Source: UBA2031 sp037189985
GTDB lineage: Bacteria; Pseudomonadota; Gammaproteobacteria; Pseudomonadales; Moraxellaceae
DNA length: 64,000 nt
Assembly (NCBI GenBank): GCA_037189985.1
Contig: JBBCJX010000006.1
Coordinates: 62,001-126,000 of the forward strand
Direction: 5' to 3'
Part shown: positions 43,773 through 51,838 of the stretch, one piece after another
Position numbering within the stretch: position 1 is the stretch's first letter
How the letters are laid out: each line of letters opens with the position of its first letter
Notes under the pieces: generated by a model
The model's input: only the letters and a program-made list of their open reading frames with translations
Database searches by the model: none
What the model was told of the DNA's origin: nothing
Made by a program: the position numbers and the translations under genes

Positions 43773-44361
43773 GATAATTGTTGCTCTGGCACTGCTTGCC
43801 ACACTCCCCGGCTGCAATAGCCTGATCGCCAGCGCTACCGGATCAGAACCGATTGGCAAATCCACCGGCGAACGCACTTTTGCCATGCGTATCGAAGACA
43901 GCAGCATAGAGCGCACGGCCGGCGTCAACATCTACAAGGCCAACGAACTTTTCCGTGATGCCAACGTGAATGTGCTGAGCTTTTACGGCAGCGTCTTGCT
44001 GGCAGGGCAGGTTCAAACAGAGGAACTGAAAGCAGAAGCTGAAAAAGTGGTACGCCGCATCGCTGAAGTGAAGCAGGTACACAATGAGCTGATCGTTACA
44101 GAGGCCAGCTACTATGCCGAACGCATCAGCGACGGCACAATCACCAAGCGCATTGAAAGCAGCTTGCTGCTGGAAAAAGCCTTCCCTTCTTCCCGCACCA
44201 AGATATTCACTGTTGGCGGCACGGTTTACCTGATGGGCAAGCTCACCCAGACAGAATCCGACACGGCAGTGGACATCATCAAGCAGATAGCAGGCGTGAA
44301 GAAAATCGTGAAGCTGGTGGATTATCTGGCGGCGCCAAGTGGCACACCAAACGGGGCCTGA
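43765..44361 (+). CDS. dolP: Dual BON-domain lipoprotein (DolP/YraP)
   Basis: Outer-membrane lipoprotein of 198 residues. The signal peptide MLKIIVALALLATLPGC has a lipobox LPGC, with lipidation at Cys17. Two BON domains follow, about 46-115 (VNVLSFYGSVLLAGQV, VKQVHNELIV) and 125-190 (TKIFTVGGTVYLMGKLTQ, GVKKIVKLVDYL). In E. coli DolP supports outer-membrane integrity and BamA and gathers at the division site. ATG at 43765 overlaps the diaA stop. Confidence 0.93.
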   Translation: MLKIIVALALLATLPGCNSLIASATGSEPIGKSTGERTFAMRIEDSSIERTAGVNIYKANELFRDANVNVLSFYGSVLLAGQVQTEELKAEAEKVVRRIAEVKQVHNELIVTEASYYAERISDGTITKRIESSLLLEKAFPSSRTKIFTVGGTVYLMGKLTQTESDTAVDIIKQIAGVKKIVKLVDYLAAPSGTPNGA

Positions 44362-44415
44362 GCTTCTCCTATCTACCAGCCACTCCCGCAAACTCAGGAA
44401 TGACTGGTGAAAAAT

Positions 44416-44817
44416 TTATTTCACGACCCGGAGTGACGGCCTCTTCCCCACCGGAGGCTGTGGCTCTGGTGGGACATCATCCCCCGGCCCAGTTGCTCCA
44501 GAGAAGTCCTCTCCCTCATCAAAGAACATGCCTTGGCCATTCTCACGGGCATAGATTGCCAGCACGGCCTGCATGGGCGCCGTGACCTGCATGGGAACGC
44601 CACCAAAACGTGCAGAAAAACTGAGTGCATCGTTATTGATGAAAAGGTCACGCACGGCACCCGGTGCAATGTTGAGCACGATACGATTGTCCTTCACATA
44701 ACTTACTGGAACCTCTACACCGGCATGGCTGGCATCCACCAGCACATGCGGCGTCAGGCCGTTATCGTTCAGCCACTCATTGATCGCGCGAACAAGATAG
44801 GGACGACTGGGAGTCAT
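44416..44817 (-). CDS. sspB: ClpXP adaptor SspB
   Basis: A 133-residue adaptor that brings ssrA-tagged proteins to ClpXP. The N-terminal substrate-binding domain reads SRPYLVRAINEWLNDNGLTPH (split), VLNIAPGAVRDL and FSARFGGV. An acidic, Pro-rich linker leads to the ClpX-binding tail PSLRVVK. The start at 44817 follows AGGAAAAT. A strong hairpin with T-run lies between sspA and sspB. Confidence 0.95.
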   Translation of the reverse strand: MTPSRPYLVRAINEWLNDNGLTPHVLVDASHAGVEVPVSYVKDNRIVLNIAPGAVRDLFINNDALSFSARFGGVPMQVTAPMQAVLAIYARENGQGMFFDEGEDFSGATGPGDDVPPEPQPPVGKRPSLRVVK

Positions 44818-44854
44818 GATATTTTCCTCCAAGGACACCCGGGGCCCGGACAAG

Positions 44855-44881
44855 AAAAAGGATGGCCAAGCCATCCTTTTT
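44855..44881 (-). terminator. Terminator-like hairpin between sspA and sspB
   Basis: AAAAAGGATGGC-CAA-GCCATCCTTTTT is a perfect 12-bp repeat. On the minus strand it ends in T5, 22 nt after the sspA stop and 38 nt before the sspB ATG. Confidence 0.82.
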
Positions 44882-44903
44882 CATTCAACAGACCCGATAC
44901 GGC

Positions 44904-45539
44904 TCAAGCATTGCGCAGGTCGCGCTCCGCATCGGAAAGACTGGCCTGGAAGGACTCACGGGCAAAAATCCGGTCCATGTAGCGCAGCATGTTCTTGCAC
45001 TGTTTCTCGGGTAGCTCGATCTCCATGGCCGGCAGGCGCCAGAAAATCGGGGCCGCAATGCAATCCACCAGCGAAAACTCGTCGCTCATGAAATAAGGCT
45101 TTTCAGAGAAGATAGGCGAAATCGTGATCAGGCTGTCACGCAACTCCTTGCGGGCCTTCACCACTGCCGTCTCTTTTCCCTTTCCGGAAAGCAGCAGGTC
45201 GACATGCGGGCACCAGTCACGCTCTATGCGGTAGGACAGCAAGCGGTTCTGGGCGCGGGCAACAGGATAAACCGGCAGCAAGGGGGGATGCGGGAAGCGC
45301 TCGTCCAGATACTCCATCATGATCTTGGACTCATAAAGGGAGAGTTCGCGATCCACCAGCGTCGGCAAGGCATTGTAGGGATTCAGGTCAGCAAGATCCT
45401 CGGGCTTGTTAGTGGCAGTGACATTCACCACGTCCACGGATACACCCTTCTCCGCGAGCACGATACGCACGCGATGGCTGTAGTGATCGGCTCCATCCGA
45501 ATAGAAGGTCATTGAGGACCTGCGTGTTACCACTCCCAT
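44904..45539 (-). CDS. sspA: Stringent starvation protein A
   Basis: GST-fold protein that binds RNA polymerase rather than glutathione; 211 residues. MTFYSDGADHYSHRVRIVLAEKGVS (split), VVNVTATNKPEDLADLNPYNALPTLVDRELSLYES (split) and DWCPHVDLL are close to Pseudomonas and E. coli SspA, including the surface PHP/GHRV-type patch region (DHYSHRVR). The ATG at 45539 gives the usual MGVV start. The gene follows the petABC terminator. Confidence 0.94.
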   Translation of the reverse strand: MGVVTRRSSMTFYSDGADHYSHRVRIVLAEKGVSVDVVNVTATNKPEDLADLNPYNALPTLVDRELSLYESKIMMEYLDERFPHPPLLPVYPVARAQNRLLSYRIERDWCPHVDLLLSGKGKETAVVKARKELRDSLITISPIFSEKPYFMSDEFSLVDCIAAPIFWRLPAMEIELPEKQCKNMLRYMDRIFARESFQASLSDAERDLRNA

Positions 45540-45584
45540 GCTTGCACTCCAGTCAAACGATGGAGCCTGAGGCTCCTTAAACAC

Positions 45585-45615
45585 AAAAAGGGCGGCGGAA
45601 GATTTCCGCGCCCTT
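45585..45615 (-). terminator. Rho-independent terminator after petABC
   Basis: Minus-strand AAGGGCG-CGGAA-ATC-TTCCG-(C)-CGCCCTT is a 12-bp stem with one bulge, ending in a T5 run. It lies between the petC stop (45662) and the sspA start. Confidence 0.82.
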
Positions 45616-45661
45616 AGACGACACGCCCGGGCATGCCCGGGCGCTTCGCTGAACGTATTAC

Positions 45662-46327
45662 TCAGTTAACGTCCTTCCAGTATTCCTTGTTAAGGAACCA
45701 TACCGGAATGAACAGGATACCGAGGAAAATCAGCACAAACACACCAATCCGCTCACGCTCTGCCTTGTTCGGCTCGGACATATAGGCCATGAAGTTTACA
45801 AGATCGCCAACGGCAGCCTTGTACTCTTCTGGTGCCAGGTCCTTCTCGATGTCGGCCAGCACATGCGGCATGGCAACATCCTTGAACACCTTGTTGTTCA
45901 CGCCATAGGGGCGCTTGTCATCAGGGTGGAAGCTGAGCAGGTAGGTATACACCCAGTCCGGCGAGCGCAGGCGGGTTTCCAGCGACAGATCGGGGGGCGG
46001 TGCACCAAACCACTTGGCCTGATCCCGGGGATCAGTCTTGGAGGTCATCTGGTCGCCAATCTTGTCACCCGTGAAGTTCAGGTACTCCTGAACCAGTGCG
46101 GGGTCAATCTTGAGATCGTTCGCCAAACGCTCGTAGCGGATGTACTTGGCACTGTGACATCCCAGGCAGTAGCTGACATAAAGCTTGGCGCCATTCTGCA
46201 GGGAGGCCTTGTCCTGATGATTCACCGGCGCATGCAGGCACGGTGTTTCGCCGCAGGCACCGCCACCGGCTGCCTGAGCAGCCAGCGGGGACAGGGCAAG
46301 AAGAACGAAAAGAATGAGCTTTTTCAT
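45662..46327 (-). CDS. petC: Ubiquinol-cytochrome c reductase, cytochrome c1
   Basis: Haem c subunit of the bc1 complex that passes electrons from the Rieske protein to soluble cytochrome c; 221 residues. It has a cleavable signal peptide (MKKLILFVLLALSPLAAQA), haem motif CLGCH (~60), an axial Met probably in YGVNNKVFKDVAMPHVLA (split), and a C-terminal membrane anchor VFVLIFLGILFIPVWFL. The start at 46327 is 1 nt from the petB stop. Confidence 0.97.
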   Translation of the reverse strand: MKKLILFVLLALSPLAAQAAGGGACGETPCLHAPVNHQDKASLQNGAKLYVSYCLGCHSAKYIRYERLANDLKIDPALVQEYLNFTGDKIGDQMTSKTDPRDQAKWFGAPPPDLSLETRLRSPDWVYTYLLSFHPDDKRPYGVNNKVFKDVAMPHVLADIEKDLAPEEYKAAVGDLVNFMAYMSEPNKAERERIGVFVLIFLGILFIPVWFLNKEYWKDVN

Positions 46328-46328
46328 T

Positions 46329-47591
46329 TTAGTGGCTACCCCCGGTGACGCGATCGGGAACTGGCTTGCAACGCTCAAGCGACGTGTAGATCGGCATGAG
46401 CAGGAAGAACAGGAAGTAGGCGGCCGTCAGCACCTGGGCCAGCGGTGTATTGGGAATGCCCAGCGTCGTGCCACTGGAAGGCACCACACCCAGATAACCC
46501 AGCACCACAAAGCTCACCACGAAAATGGCCAGCGCTACCTTGCTCATCCAGCCCTTGTAGCGGATCGACTTGACCGGGCTACGGTCCAGCCATGGCAGGG
46601 CAAACAGGATGGCAATGGCAGCACCCATCACGATGACGCCCGGGAAGGCAGAGCCGGCAATCGAGGGCACGGCACGCAACATCGCGTAGAAGGGCGTGTA
46701 GTACCAGACCGGTGCAATATGGTCAGGTGTCTTCAAGGGGTTGGCCGCCTCGAAGTTCGGACGCTCCAGGAAGTAACCGCCACCGTCCGGGAAGAAGAAG
46801 AGCACGGTGCAGAACACGGCCAGGAAAACCACGATGCCGACCAGATCATGCACGGTGTAGTAGGGGTGGAAGGGAATGCCGTCCAGCGGCACGCCATCCG
46901 GGCCCTTGTTCTTCTTGATTTCCACACCATCCGGATTGTTGGAGCCAACATGGTGCAGCGCCACAAGATGCATGAAGACCAGAGCCACCAATACAAGCGG
47001 AATTGCCACGACATGCAGTGCAAAGAAGCGGTTCAGGGTAGCTCCGGAAATCAGGAAGTCGCCACGTACCCACTCAACCAGCACGCCACCCACGAAAGGA
47101 ATGGCACCCGCCAGGTTCACGATCACCTGTGCGCCCCAGTAGGACATGTTGCCCCAGGGCAGCACGTAACCGAAGAAACCTTCAGCCATCAGGGCCAGGT
47201 AGATAAGCATGCCGATGATCCACACGAGTTCGCGCGGCTTGCGGTAGGAACCGTAGAGCAGCCCGCGGAACATGTGGAGATAGACAACCACGAAGAAGGC
47301 CGAGGCCCCGGTGGAGTGCATGTAGCGCAGTAACCAGCCGTAGGACACGTCGTACATGATGTAGCCGGCCACGGAGTCATAGGCGGCTTCGCCACTCGGC
47401 GTGTAGAACATGGTCAGCCAGATGCCCGTGACAAGCTGGTTGACCAGCACCACCATGGACAGCACACCGAAGAAATACCAGAAGTTGAAGTTCTTCGGCG
47501 CGTAATATTTGGACATGTGGTATTCGTACGTTTCCGTTGCCGGAAAGCGTGCGTCAACCCAACCCATGACACTGTTCCAGAGCTTGTTCAT
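46329..47591 (-). CDS. petB: Ubiquinol-cytochrome c reductase, cytochrome b
   Basis: Membrane core of complex III with both quinone sites and two b haems; 420 residues. Haem-ligand His pairs are in GWLLRYMHSTGASAFFVVVYLHMFRG (split, ~84-109) and RFFALHVVAIPLVLVALVFMHL (split, ~186-207). PEWY is represented by PVWYYTPFYAMLRA (~279) at the Qo site; the usual Glu is replaced by Val in this reading, as PVWY is the bacterial variant. The start overlaps petA by one base (TAATG). Confidence 0.96.
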   Translation of the reverse strand: MNKLWNSVMGWVDARFPATETYEYHMSKYYAPKNFNFWYFFGVLSMVVLVNQLVTGIWLTMFYTPSGEAAYDSVAGYIMYDVSYGWLLRYMHSTGASAFFVVVYLHMFRGLLYGSYRKPRELVWIIGMLIYLALMAEGFFGYVLPWGNMSYWGAQVIVNLAGAIPFVGGVLVEWVRGDFLISGATLNRFFALHVVAIPLVLVALVFMHLVALHHVGSNNPDGVEIKKNKGPDGVPLDGIPFHPYYTVHDLVGIVVFLAVFCTVLFFFPDGGGYFLERPNFEAANPLKTPDHIAPVWYYTPFYAMLRAVPSIAGSAFPGVIVMGAAIAILFALPWLDRSPVKSIRYKGWMSKVALAIFVVSFVVLGYLGVVPSSGTTLGIPNTPLAQVLTAAYFLFFLLMPIYTSLERCKPVPDRVTGGSH

Positions 47592-48181
47592 TACGCATGC
47601 TCCTTGTCGACGCCAATGGTGATGATTGTGTCGGCATCATAGGTATGAGGCGGAACCTCGAGGTTCTTCGGCGCAGGCACACCCTTGTAGACGCGACCCG
47701 CGAGATCAAACTTGGAGCCATGGCAAGGGCAGTAGAAACCACCTTCCCACGATGCCTCGAGCTTGCCCTTGTCCGGTTCGAACAGCGGCGAGCAGCCAAG
47801 ATGGGTACAGATGCCCGTCAGCACCAGATACTCAGGCTTGATGGAGCGGAATTCATTCTTGGCGTATTCCGGCTGCTGGGCGACATCCTCAGACGAGGGA
47901 TCCAGCAACTGGCTTTCAACCTTCTTGAGGCTGGCCAGCATTTCCGGGGTACGGCGCACCACCCAGACCGGCTTGCCACGCCACTCGATGACGACCTTCT
48001 GGCCGGCTTCGAGTTGGCTGATATCCGCAGTCACCGGAGCACCAGCGGCCTTGGCCTTGGCACTGGGTGTCCAGGATTTCACGAACGGAACGGCTACAAA
48101 GCCGACGCCGACAGCACCTACCGCTGCCGTGGCACCGATCAGTAGACGCCGGCGACCCACATTCACGCCGTCAGTACTCAT
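47591..48181 (-). CDS. petA: Ubiquinol-cytochrome c reductase, Rieske iron-sulfur subunit
   Basis: Rieske 2Fe-2S protein, 196 residues. The N-terminus holds RRRLLIGATAAVGAVGVGF, a twin-arginine-like signal anchor that stays as the membrane helix. Cluster ligands are CTHLGC (~123) and CPCHGSKF (~148). First gene of petABC. The ATG at 48181 is chosen; the upstream in-frame codons overlap the promoter. Confidence 0.97.
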   Translation of the reverse strand: MSTDGVNVGRRRLLIGATAAVGAVGVGFVAVPFVKSWTPSAKAKAAGAPVTADISQLEAGQKVVIEWRGKPVWVVRRTPEMLASLKKVESQLLDPSSEDVAQQPEYAKNEFRSIKPEYLVLTGICTHLGCSPLFEPDKGKLEASWEGGFYCPCHGSKFDLAGRVYKGVPAPKNLEVPPHTYDADTIITIGVDKEHA

Positions 48182-48260
48182 CAACGTACTCTCCCAAGGA
48201 ACGCAAGAACGCCCGGCAGCCCTGTGCGACCCCCGGACGAGCATGAAAAAAAGCCTGCGG

Positions 48261-48289
48261 ATGATAATGAAATCACCCACGGCTTACAA
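48261..48289 (-). promoter_or_regulatory. Probable promoter of petABC
   Basis: Minus-strand TTGTAA (48284-48289) and TATCAT (48261-48266) are 17 nt apart, placing the start about 75 nt before petA. Confidence 0.5.
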
Positions 48290-48358
48290 GGACGAAACCT
48301 TGGGACAACAGGCAAAATACACATGATTTCCCGAGGATTTTCCGTATTTTCCCGAGAC

Positions 48359-48394
48359 AAAAAAAATCGCCCCCGGATGGCCGGAGGCGATTTT
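48359..48394 (-). terminator. Terminator of the rplM-rpsI-tRNA-Gln unit
   Basis: AAAATCGCC and GGCGATTTT flank CCGG-ATGG-CCGG with one mismatched pair. On the minus strand the run of T is long. It follows the tRNA-Gln 3' end by 6 nt. Confidence 0.8.
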
Positions 48395-48399
48395 CTGAT

Positions 48400-48473
48400 T
48401 GGCTGGGGAACTAGGATTTGAACCTAGACAGACGGAGTCAGAGTCCGTAGTCCTACCGTTAGACGATTCCCCA
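48400..48473 (-). tRNA. tRNA-Gln (anticodon CTG)
   Basis: Minus-strand cloverleaf with acceptor TGGGGAA/TTCCCCA, discriminator G, encoded CCA, anticodon arm ACGGA-CTCTGAC-TCCGT with CTG, and T-arm GGTTCAAATCC. The 5' U and the A37 are typical of tRNA-Gln. It lies 45 nt after the rpsI stop, before a terminator, so it may be processed from the ribosomal-protein transcript. Confidence 0.97.
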
Positions 48474-48491
48474 ACATTCGGACCACCCGCA

Positions 48492-48511
48492 GGGCATGGC
48501 AGACCATGCCC
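48492..48511 (-). other. Hairpin between rpsI and tRNA-Gln
   Basis: GGGCATGG-CAGA-CCATGCCC is an 8-bp perfect stem without a T-run. It may mark an mRNA 3' end after processing of the tRNA from a shared transcript. Confidence 0.55.
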
Positions 48512-48517
48512 GACGGA

Positions 48518-48910
48518 TCAACGCTTGGAGTACTGCGGACGCTTGCGAGCCTTGCGCAGACCGAGCTTCTTGCGCTCGACTTCACGGGCATCACGGGTCA
48601 CGAAGCCAGCCTTGCGCAGCGGAGACTTCAGTTCTTCGCTGTATTCGATGAGGGCACGGGTGATGCCATGACGAATGGCGCCGGCCTGGCCACCAATGCC
48701 GCCACCAGCAACAGACACCTTGACGTCGAACTTTTCCAGCAGCTCAACCAGCTCAAGCGGTTGGCGCACGATCATGCGTGCGGTTTCGCGACCGAAATAG
48801 GTCTCGATGGCGCGATCATTGATGATGATCTTGCCTGTGCCAGCGCTGAGGTAGACGCGGGCGGTGGCAGTCTTGCGACGGCCGGTACCATAGTTGGCTT
48901 TTACAGTCAT
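48518..48910 (-). CDS. rpsI: 30S ribosomal protein S9
   Basis: Ribosomal protein uS9, 130 residues. It begins TVKANYGTGRRKTATARVYL and ends with the basic tail RKRPQYSKR that reaches the P-site tRNA. GGGIGGQAGAIRHGITRAL (~63-81) is the uS9 signature. It follows rplM by 11 nt. Confidence 0.98.
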   Translation of the reverse strand: MTVKANYGTGRRKTATARVYLSAGTGKIIINDRAIETYFGRETARMIVRQPLELVELLEKFDVKVSVAGGGIGGQAGAIRHGITRALIEYSEELKSPLRKAGFVTRDAREVERKKLGLRKARKRPQYSKR

Positions 48911-48921
48911 GACGTTCCGAC

Positions 48922-49350
48922 TCAGATCTTCAGTTCTTGCGGCTGCTGTGCCGCATGCGGATGCTCGGCACCGGCGTACACCTTGAGCTTTGCCAGCATG
49001 GCACGACCCAGGGGCCCCTTCGGAAGCATGCCCTTCACGGCAATTTCAATCGGCTTTTCGGGCTTGGCCACGATCAGCTTCTGGAAATTGATGCTGCGGA
49101 TGCCACCCGGGAAACCGGTGTGGTGATAGTAGTTCTTGGCCTGAGCCTTGTTGCCGGTGACCGTGATCTTGTCGGCATTGACGACAACGATGTAGTCGCC
49201 CGTATCAACATGCGGGGTGTATTCAGGCTTGTGCTTGCCGCGCAGGCGACTGGCCAGCTCGGTCGCCAAGCGACCCAGCGTCTTGCCAGTGGCATCGACC
49301 ACAAACCAGTCACGCTTCACCGTCTCCGGCTTGGCACTGAAAGTCTTCAT
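48922..49350 (-). CDS. rplM: 50S ribosomal protein L13
   Basis: Ribosomal protein uL13, 142 residues from MKTFSAKPETVKRDW. GKTLGRLATELASRLRGKHKPEYTPH (split), VVVNADKI and GMLPKGPLGRAML (~104) are family marks. First gene of the rplM-rpsI operon with a good promoter upstream. Seven extra upstream codons are excluded by length. Confidence 0.98.
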   Translation of the reverse strand: MKTFSAKPETVKRDWFVVDATGKTLGRLATELASRLRGKHKPEYTPHVDTGDYIVVVNADKITVTGNKAQAKNYYHHTGFPGGIRSINFQKLIVAKPEKPIEIAVKGMLPKGPLGRAMLAKLKVYAGAEHPHAAQQPQELKI

Positions 49351-49410
49351 TGCATTAACGCCTATGTACAAAAGGGCAGCAGACGGGAAGCCCCGTCAAA
49401 GAGGACGCGC

Positions 49411-49439
49411 ATCTTACCCAAGTGCCCTGTCTTTGACAA
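49411..49439 (-). promoter_or_regulatory. Promoter of rplM-rpsI
   Basis: Minus-strand TTGTCA (49434-49439) and TAAGAT (49411-49416) are 17 nt apart, about 60 nt before the rplM start codon. A CCCTG-T-CAGGG palindrome lies just upstream. Confidence 0.65.
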
Positions 49440-49541
49440 CAACCCTGTCAGGGCAAAAAACGTCCCCCGCATGGCCATCAGGCAGCCAGCTCCCCTATGA
49501 TGCCAGCCCTTGTAGCGACTGGCCGAGGAGGCCATGAAATC

Positions 49542-50582
49542 ATGGAAAAACGCCGTCTTGGACGCACCGACATCCTTGTCAGCCAGCTTTGCCTTGGCAC
49601 CATGACTTGGGGTGAGCAGAACACCCAGGAAGAAGGCTTCGCCCAGATGGATGCTGCCATCGAGGCCGGCATCAATTTCTTCGATACTGCCGAAATGTAT
49701 GCCGTACCTCCCACGGAGAAGTCCTACGGGACCACGGAAACCATCATCGGCAACTGGTTCCGCGCAAGACCCGGCCTGCGCGACAAGGTCATCCTCGCCT
49801 CCAAGGTCACCGGCCGCTCTACCGGCATGCCCTATATCCGCGGCAACCCCCGGCTCAGCCGTGCCCATATAGAAGAAGCCATCGACAATTCCCTGAGGCG
49901 CCTGCAGACCGACTACCTGGATCTTTACCAACTGCATTGGCCGGACCGCCAGACCAACTACTTTGGCAAGCTGGGTTACCGGCATGCCGGGGAAGAAGAC
50001 ACGGTTCCACTTCTGGAAACCCAGGAAACCCTCCGTGATCTCGTGAAGGCCGGCAAGATTCGCCACTTCGGGCTTTCCAATGAAACGCCCTGGGGAACCA
50101 TGCGTTATGTGCAGAACTCCGAAAGCCGTGACCTCCCCCGCCCGGTCAGCATCCAGAACCCCTACAATCTGCTGAACCGCAGCTTTGAGGTGGGCCTGGC
50201 CGAGATCGCACACCGCGAAGACGTGGGCCTGCTGGTGTACTCCCCACTCGCTTTCGGCGTGCTGGCCGGCAAATACCTGGACGGCCAATGGCCAGAGGGC
50301 GCCCGCATCACCCTCTTCAAACGCTTTTCCCGCTACATCAATCCACAGGCCGAAGCCGCCACCCGGGCCTATGTCGCACTGGCCCGTGAACACGGGCTTT
50401 CGCCGGTGCAAATGGCCCTGGCCTTCATCAACCAGCAACCCTTCGTGACCAGCAACATCATTGGTGCAACTTCACTGGCACAACTGCAGGAGAACATGGC
50501 CTCCATCAACGTGACACTGGATGAAGGCCTGCTGAAGGCAATCGAGGCGATTCATGTGCAACATCCGAATCCGGCGCCATGA
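49542..50582 (+). CDS. tas: NADP(H)-dependent aldo-keto reductase (Tas-like)
   Basis: A 346-residue TIM-barrel oxidoreductase, strongly similar throughout to E. coli Tas: LCLGTMTWGEQN, FFDTAEMYAVPP, SLRRLQTDYLDLYQLHWPDRQTNYFGKLGY (split), IQNPYNLLNRSFEVGLAE and LAFGVLAGKYL. The AKR tetrad is present: Asp and Tyr in DTAEMY, Lys in ILASKV, His in QLHWP. Physiological substrate unknown. GAGGAGG lies 10 nt before the ATG. It is divergent from rplM, as in Pseudomonas. Confidence 0.93.
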   Translation: MEKRRLGRTDILVSQLCLGTMTWGEQNTQEEGFAQMDAAIEAGINFFDTAEMYAVPPTEKSYGTTETIIGNWFRARPGLRDKVILASKVTGRSTGMPYIRGNPRLSRAHIEEAIDNSLRRLQTDYLDLYQLHWPDRQTNYFGKLGYRHAGEEDTVPLLETQETLRDLVKAGKIRHFGLSNETPWGTMRYVQNSESRDLPRPVSIQNPYNLLNRSFEVGLAEIAHREDVGLLVYSPLAFGVLAGKYLDGQWPEGARITLFKRFSRYINPQAEAATRAYVALAREHGLSPVQMALAFINQQPFVTSNIIGATSLAQLQENMASINVTLDEGLLKAIEAIHVQHPNPAP

Positions 50583-50605
50583 CAGCGCCGGATACAGGCA
50601 ACAAT

Positions 50606-50635
50606 AAAAAAAGCCGGCATTTGCCGGCTTTTTTT
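50606..50635. terminator. Bidirectional terminator between tas and the acyl-CoA dehydrogenase
   Basis: AAAAAAGCCGGCA-TT-TGCCGGCTTTTTTT is a long perfect inverted repeat between two convergent genes, with T-runs on both strands. Confidence 0.92.
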
Positions 50636-50649
50636 ATCAACAACACCCC

Positions 50650-51792
50650 TCAGGCAAGTACGGCGCGAGAAATCACGGTCTTCATGATTTCGTTGGTGCC
50701 GCCATAGATGCGCTGCACGCGGGCATCGGCCCACATACGGGCGATGGGGTATTCCCACATATAGCCGTAACCGCCGTGCAACTGCACACACTCGTCGATG
50801 ATCTCGTTCTGGAGATCGGTGATGAGGTATTTGGCGGCGGCAGCCGTGGGGACATCCAGCTTCTTGTCCAGATGCAGCTCAAGGCAACGATCCACGAAGA
50901 CCCGCCCCTGCAATACTTTGGAATGCAGTTCGGCCAGCTTGAACTGGGTGTTCTGGAAATCGGAGATGTGCTTGCCGAAAGCCTTGCGCTCTTTCACGTA
51001 CTCGATGGTGAGCTTGAGAGCACCTTCAGCCATGGCAATGCCGTTTACGGCGATGCCAAGACGCTCCTGCGGGAGTTCCTGCATCAGGTAGATGAAGCCC
51101 TTGTTTTCCTCACCCAGGCACTGGCTCACAGGCACACGCACATCCTGGAAGAAAAGCTCGGAAGTATCCTGCGCCTTCATGCCGACCTTGTGCAGGTTGC
51201 GGCCCTTGGTGAACCCGGGTGTACCCGCTTCGACAATGATGAGCGAGGTGCCCTTGGCACCGGCCGTGGGATCTGTCTTGGCAACAACGATGACGATGTC
51301 GGCATGCTGACCGTTGGTAATGAAAGTCTTGGAGCCATTGATGATGTAGTGGTCGCCATCGCGGACTGCCGTGGTACGCACACCCTGCAGGTCGGAGCCG
51401 GCACCCGGCTCGGTCATGGCGATGGCACCTACCAGTTCGCCCGTCACCATCTTGGGCAGGTACTTCTGCTTCATTTCGGCAGAGCCGTAATGCTCGATAT
51501 AGGGCGCCACAATGTCCGTGTGCAGGCCAAAGCCGATACCGGTCAGGCCAAGGCGGGAAATTTCTTCCATCACAATCGCGGAATACAGATAGTCCGCTCC
51601 CACACCACCAAATTCTTCAGGCAGGCAGGGGCAAAGCAGGCCCTGCTCACCGGCCTTGTTCCAGAGCGCACGATCAATCTGGCCTTCCTCTTCCCACTTC
51701 GCATGGAAAGGAACAGCCTCTTTTTCCAGGAACTTCACCACCATGTCGCGGAAGGCTTCGTGATCGGAATTGAAAATGCTGCGTGGGATCAT
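50650..51792 (-). CDS. Acyl-CoA dehydrogenase
   Basis: FAD enzyme of 380 residues that oxidises acyl-CoA to enoyl-CoA. AIAMTEPGAGSDLQGVRT (~125-142) and the WxIxN-like YIINGSKTFITNG (~154) bind FAD and substrate, LPQERLGIAV (~244) and FGKHISDFQNTQFKLAEL (~275) are central, and the catalytic Glu lies in YGGTNEIMK (~366). The length and arrangement fit a long- or medium-chain enzyme; chain specificity is not predictable. The start MIPRSIF at 51792 is preferred over one seven codons upstream. Confidence 0.93.
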   Translation of the reverse strand: MIPRSIFNSDHEAFRDMVVKFLEKEAVPFHAKWEEEGQIDRALWNKAGEQGLLCPCLPEEFGGVGADYLYSAIVMEEISRLGLTGIGFGLHTDIVAPYIEHYGSAEMKQKYLPKMVTGELVGAIAMTEPGAGSDLQGVRTTAVRDGDHYIINGSKTFITNGQHADIVIVVAKTDPTAGAKGTSLIIVEAGTPGFTKGRNLHKVGMKAQDTSELFFQDVRVPVSQCLGEENKGFIYLMQELPQERLGIAVNGIAMAEGALKLTIEYVKERKAFGKHISDFQNTQFKLAELHSKVLQGRVFVDRCLELHLDKKLDVPTAAAAKYLITDLQNEIIDECVQLHGGYGYMWEYPIARMWADARVQRIYGGTNEIMKTVISRAVLA

Positions 51793-51838
51793 TGTTTTTC
51801 TCCGGTTTTTCAAGTGTTGTCGCTGACATGTCCCTGGA

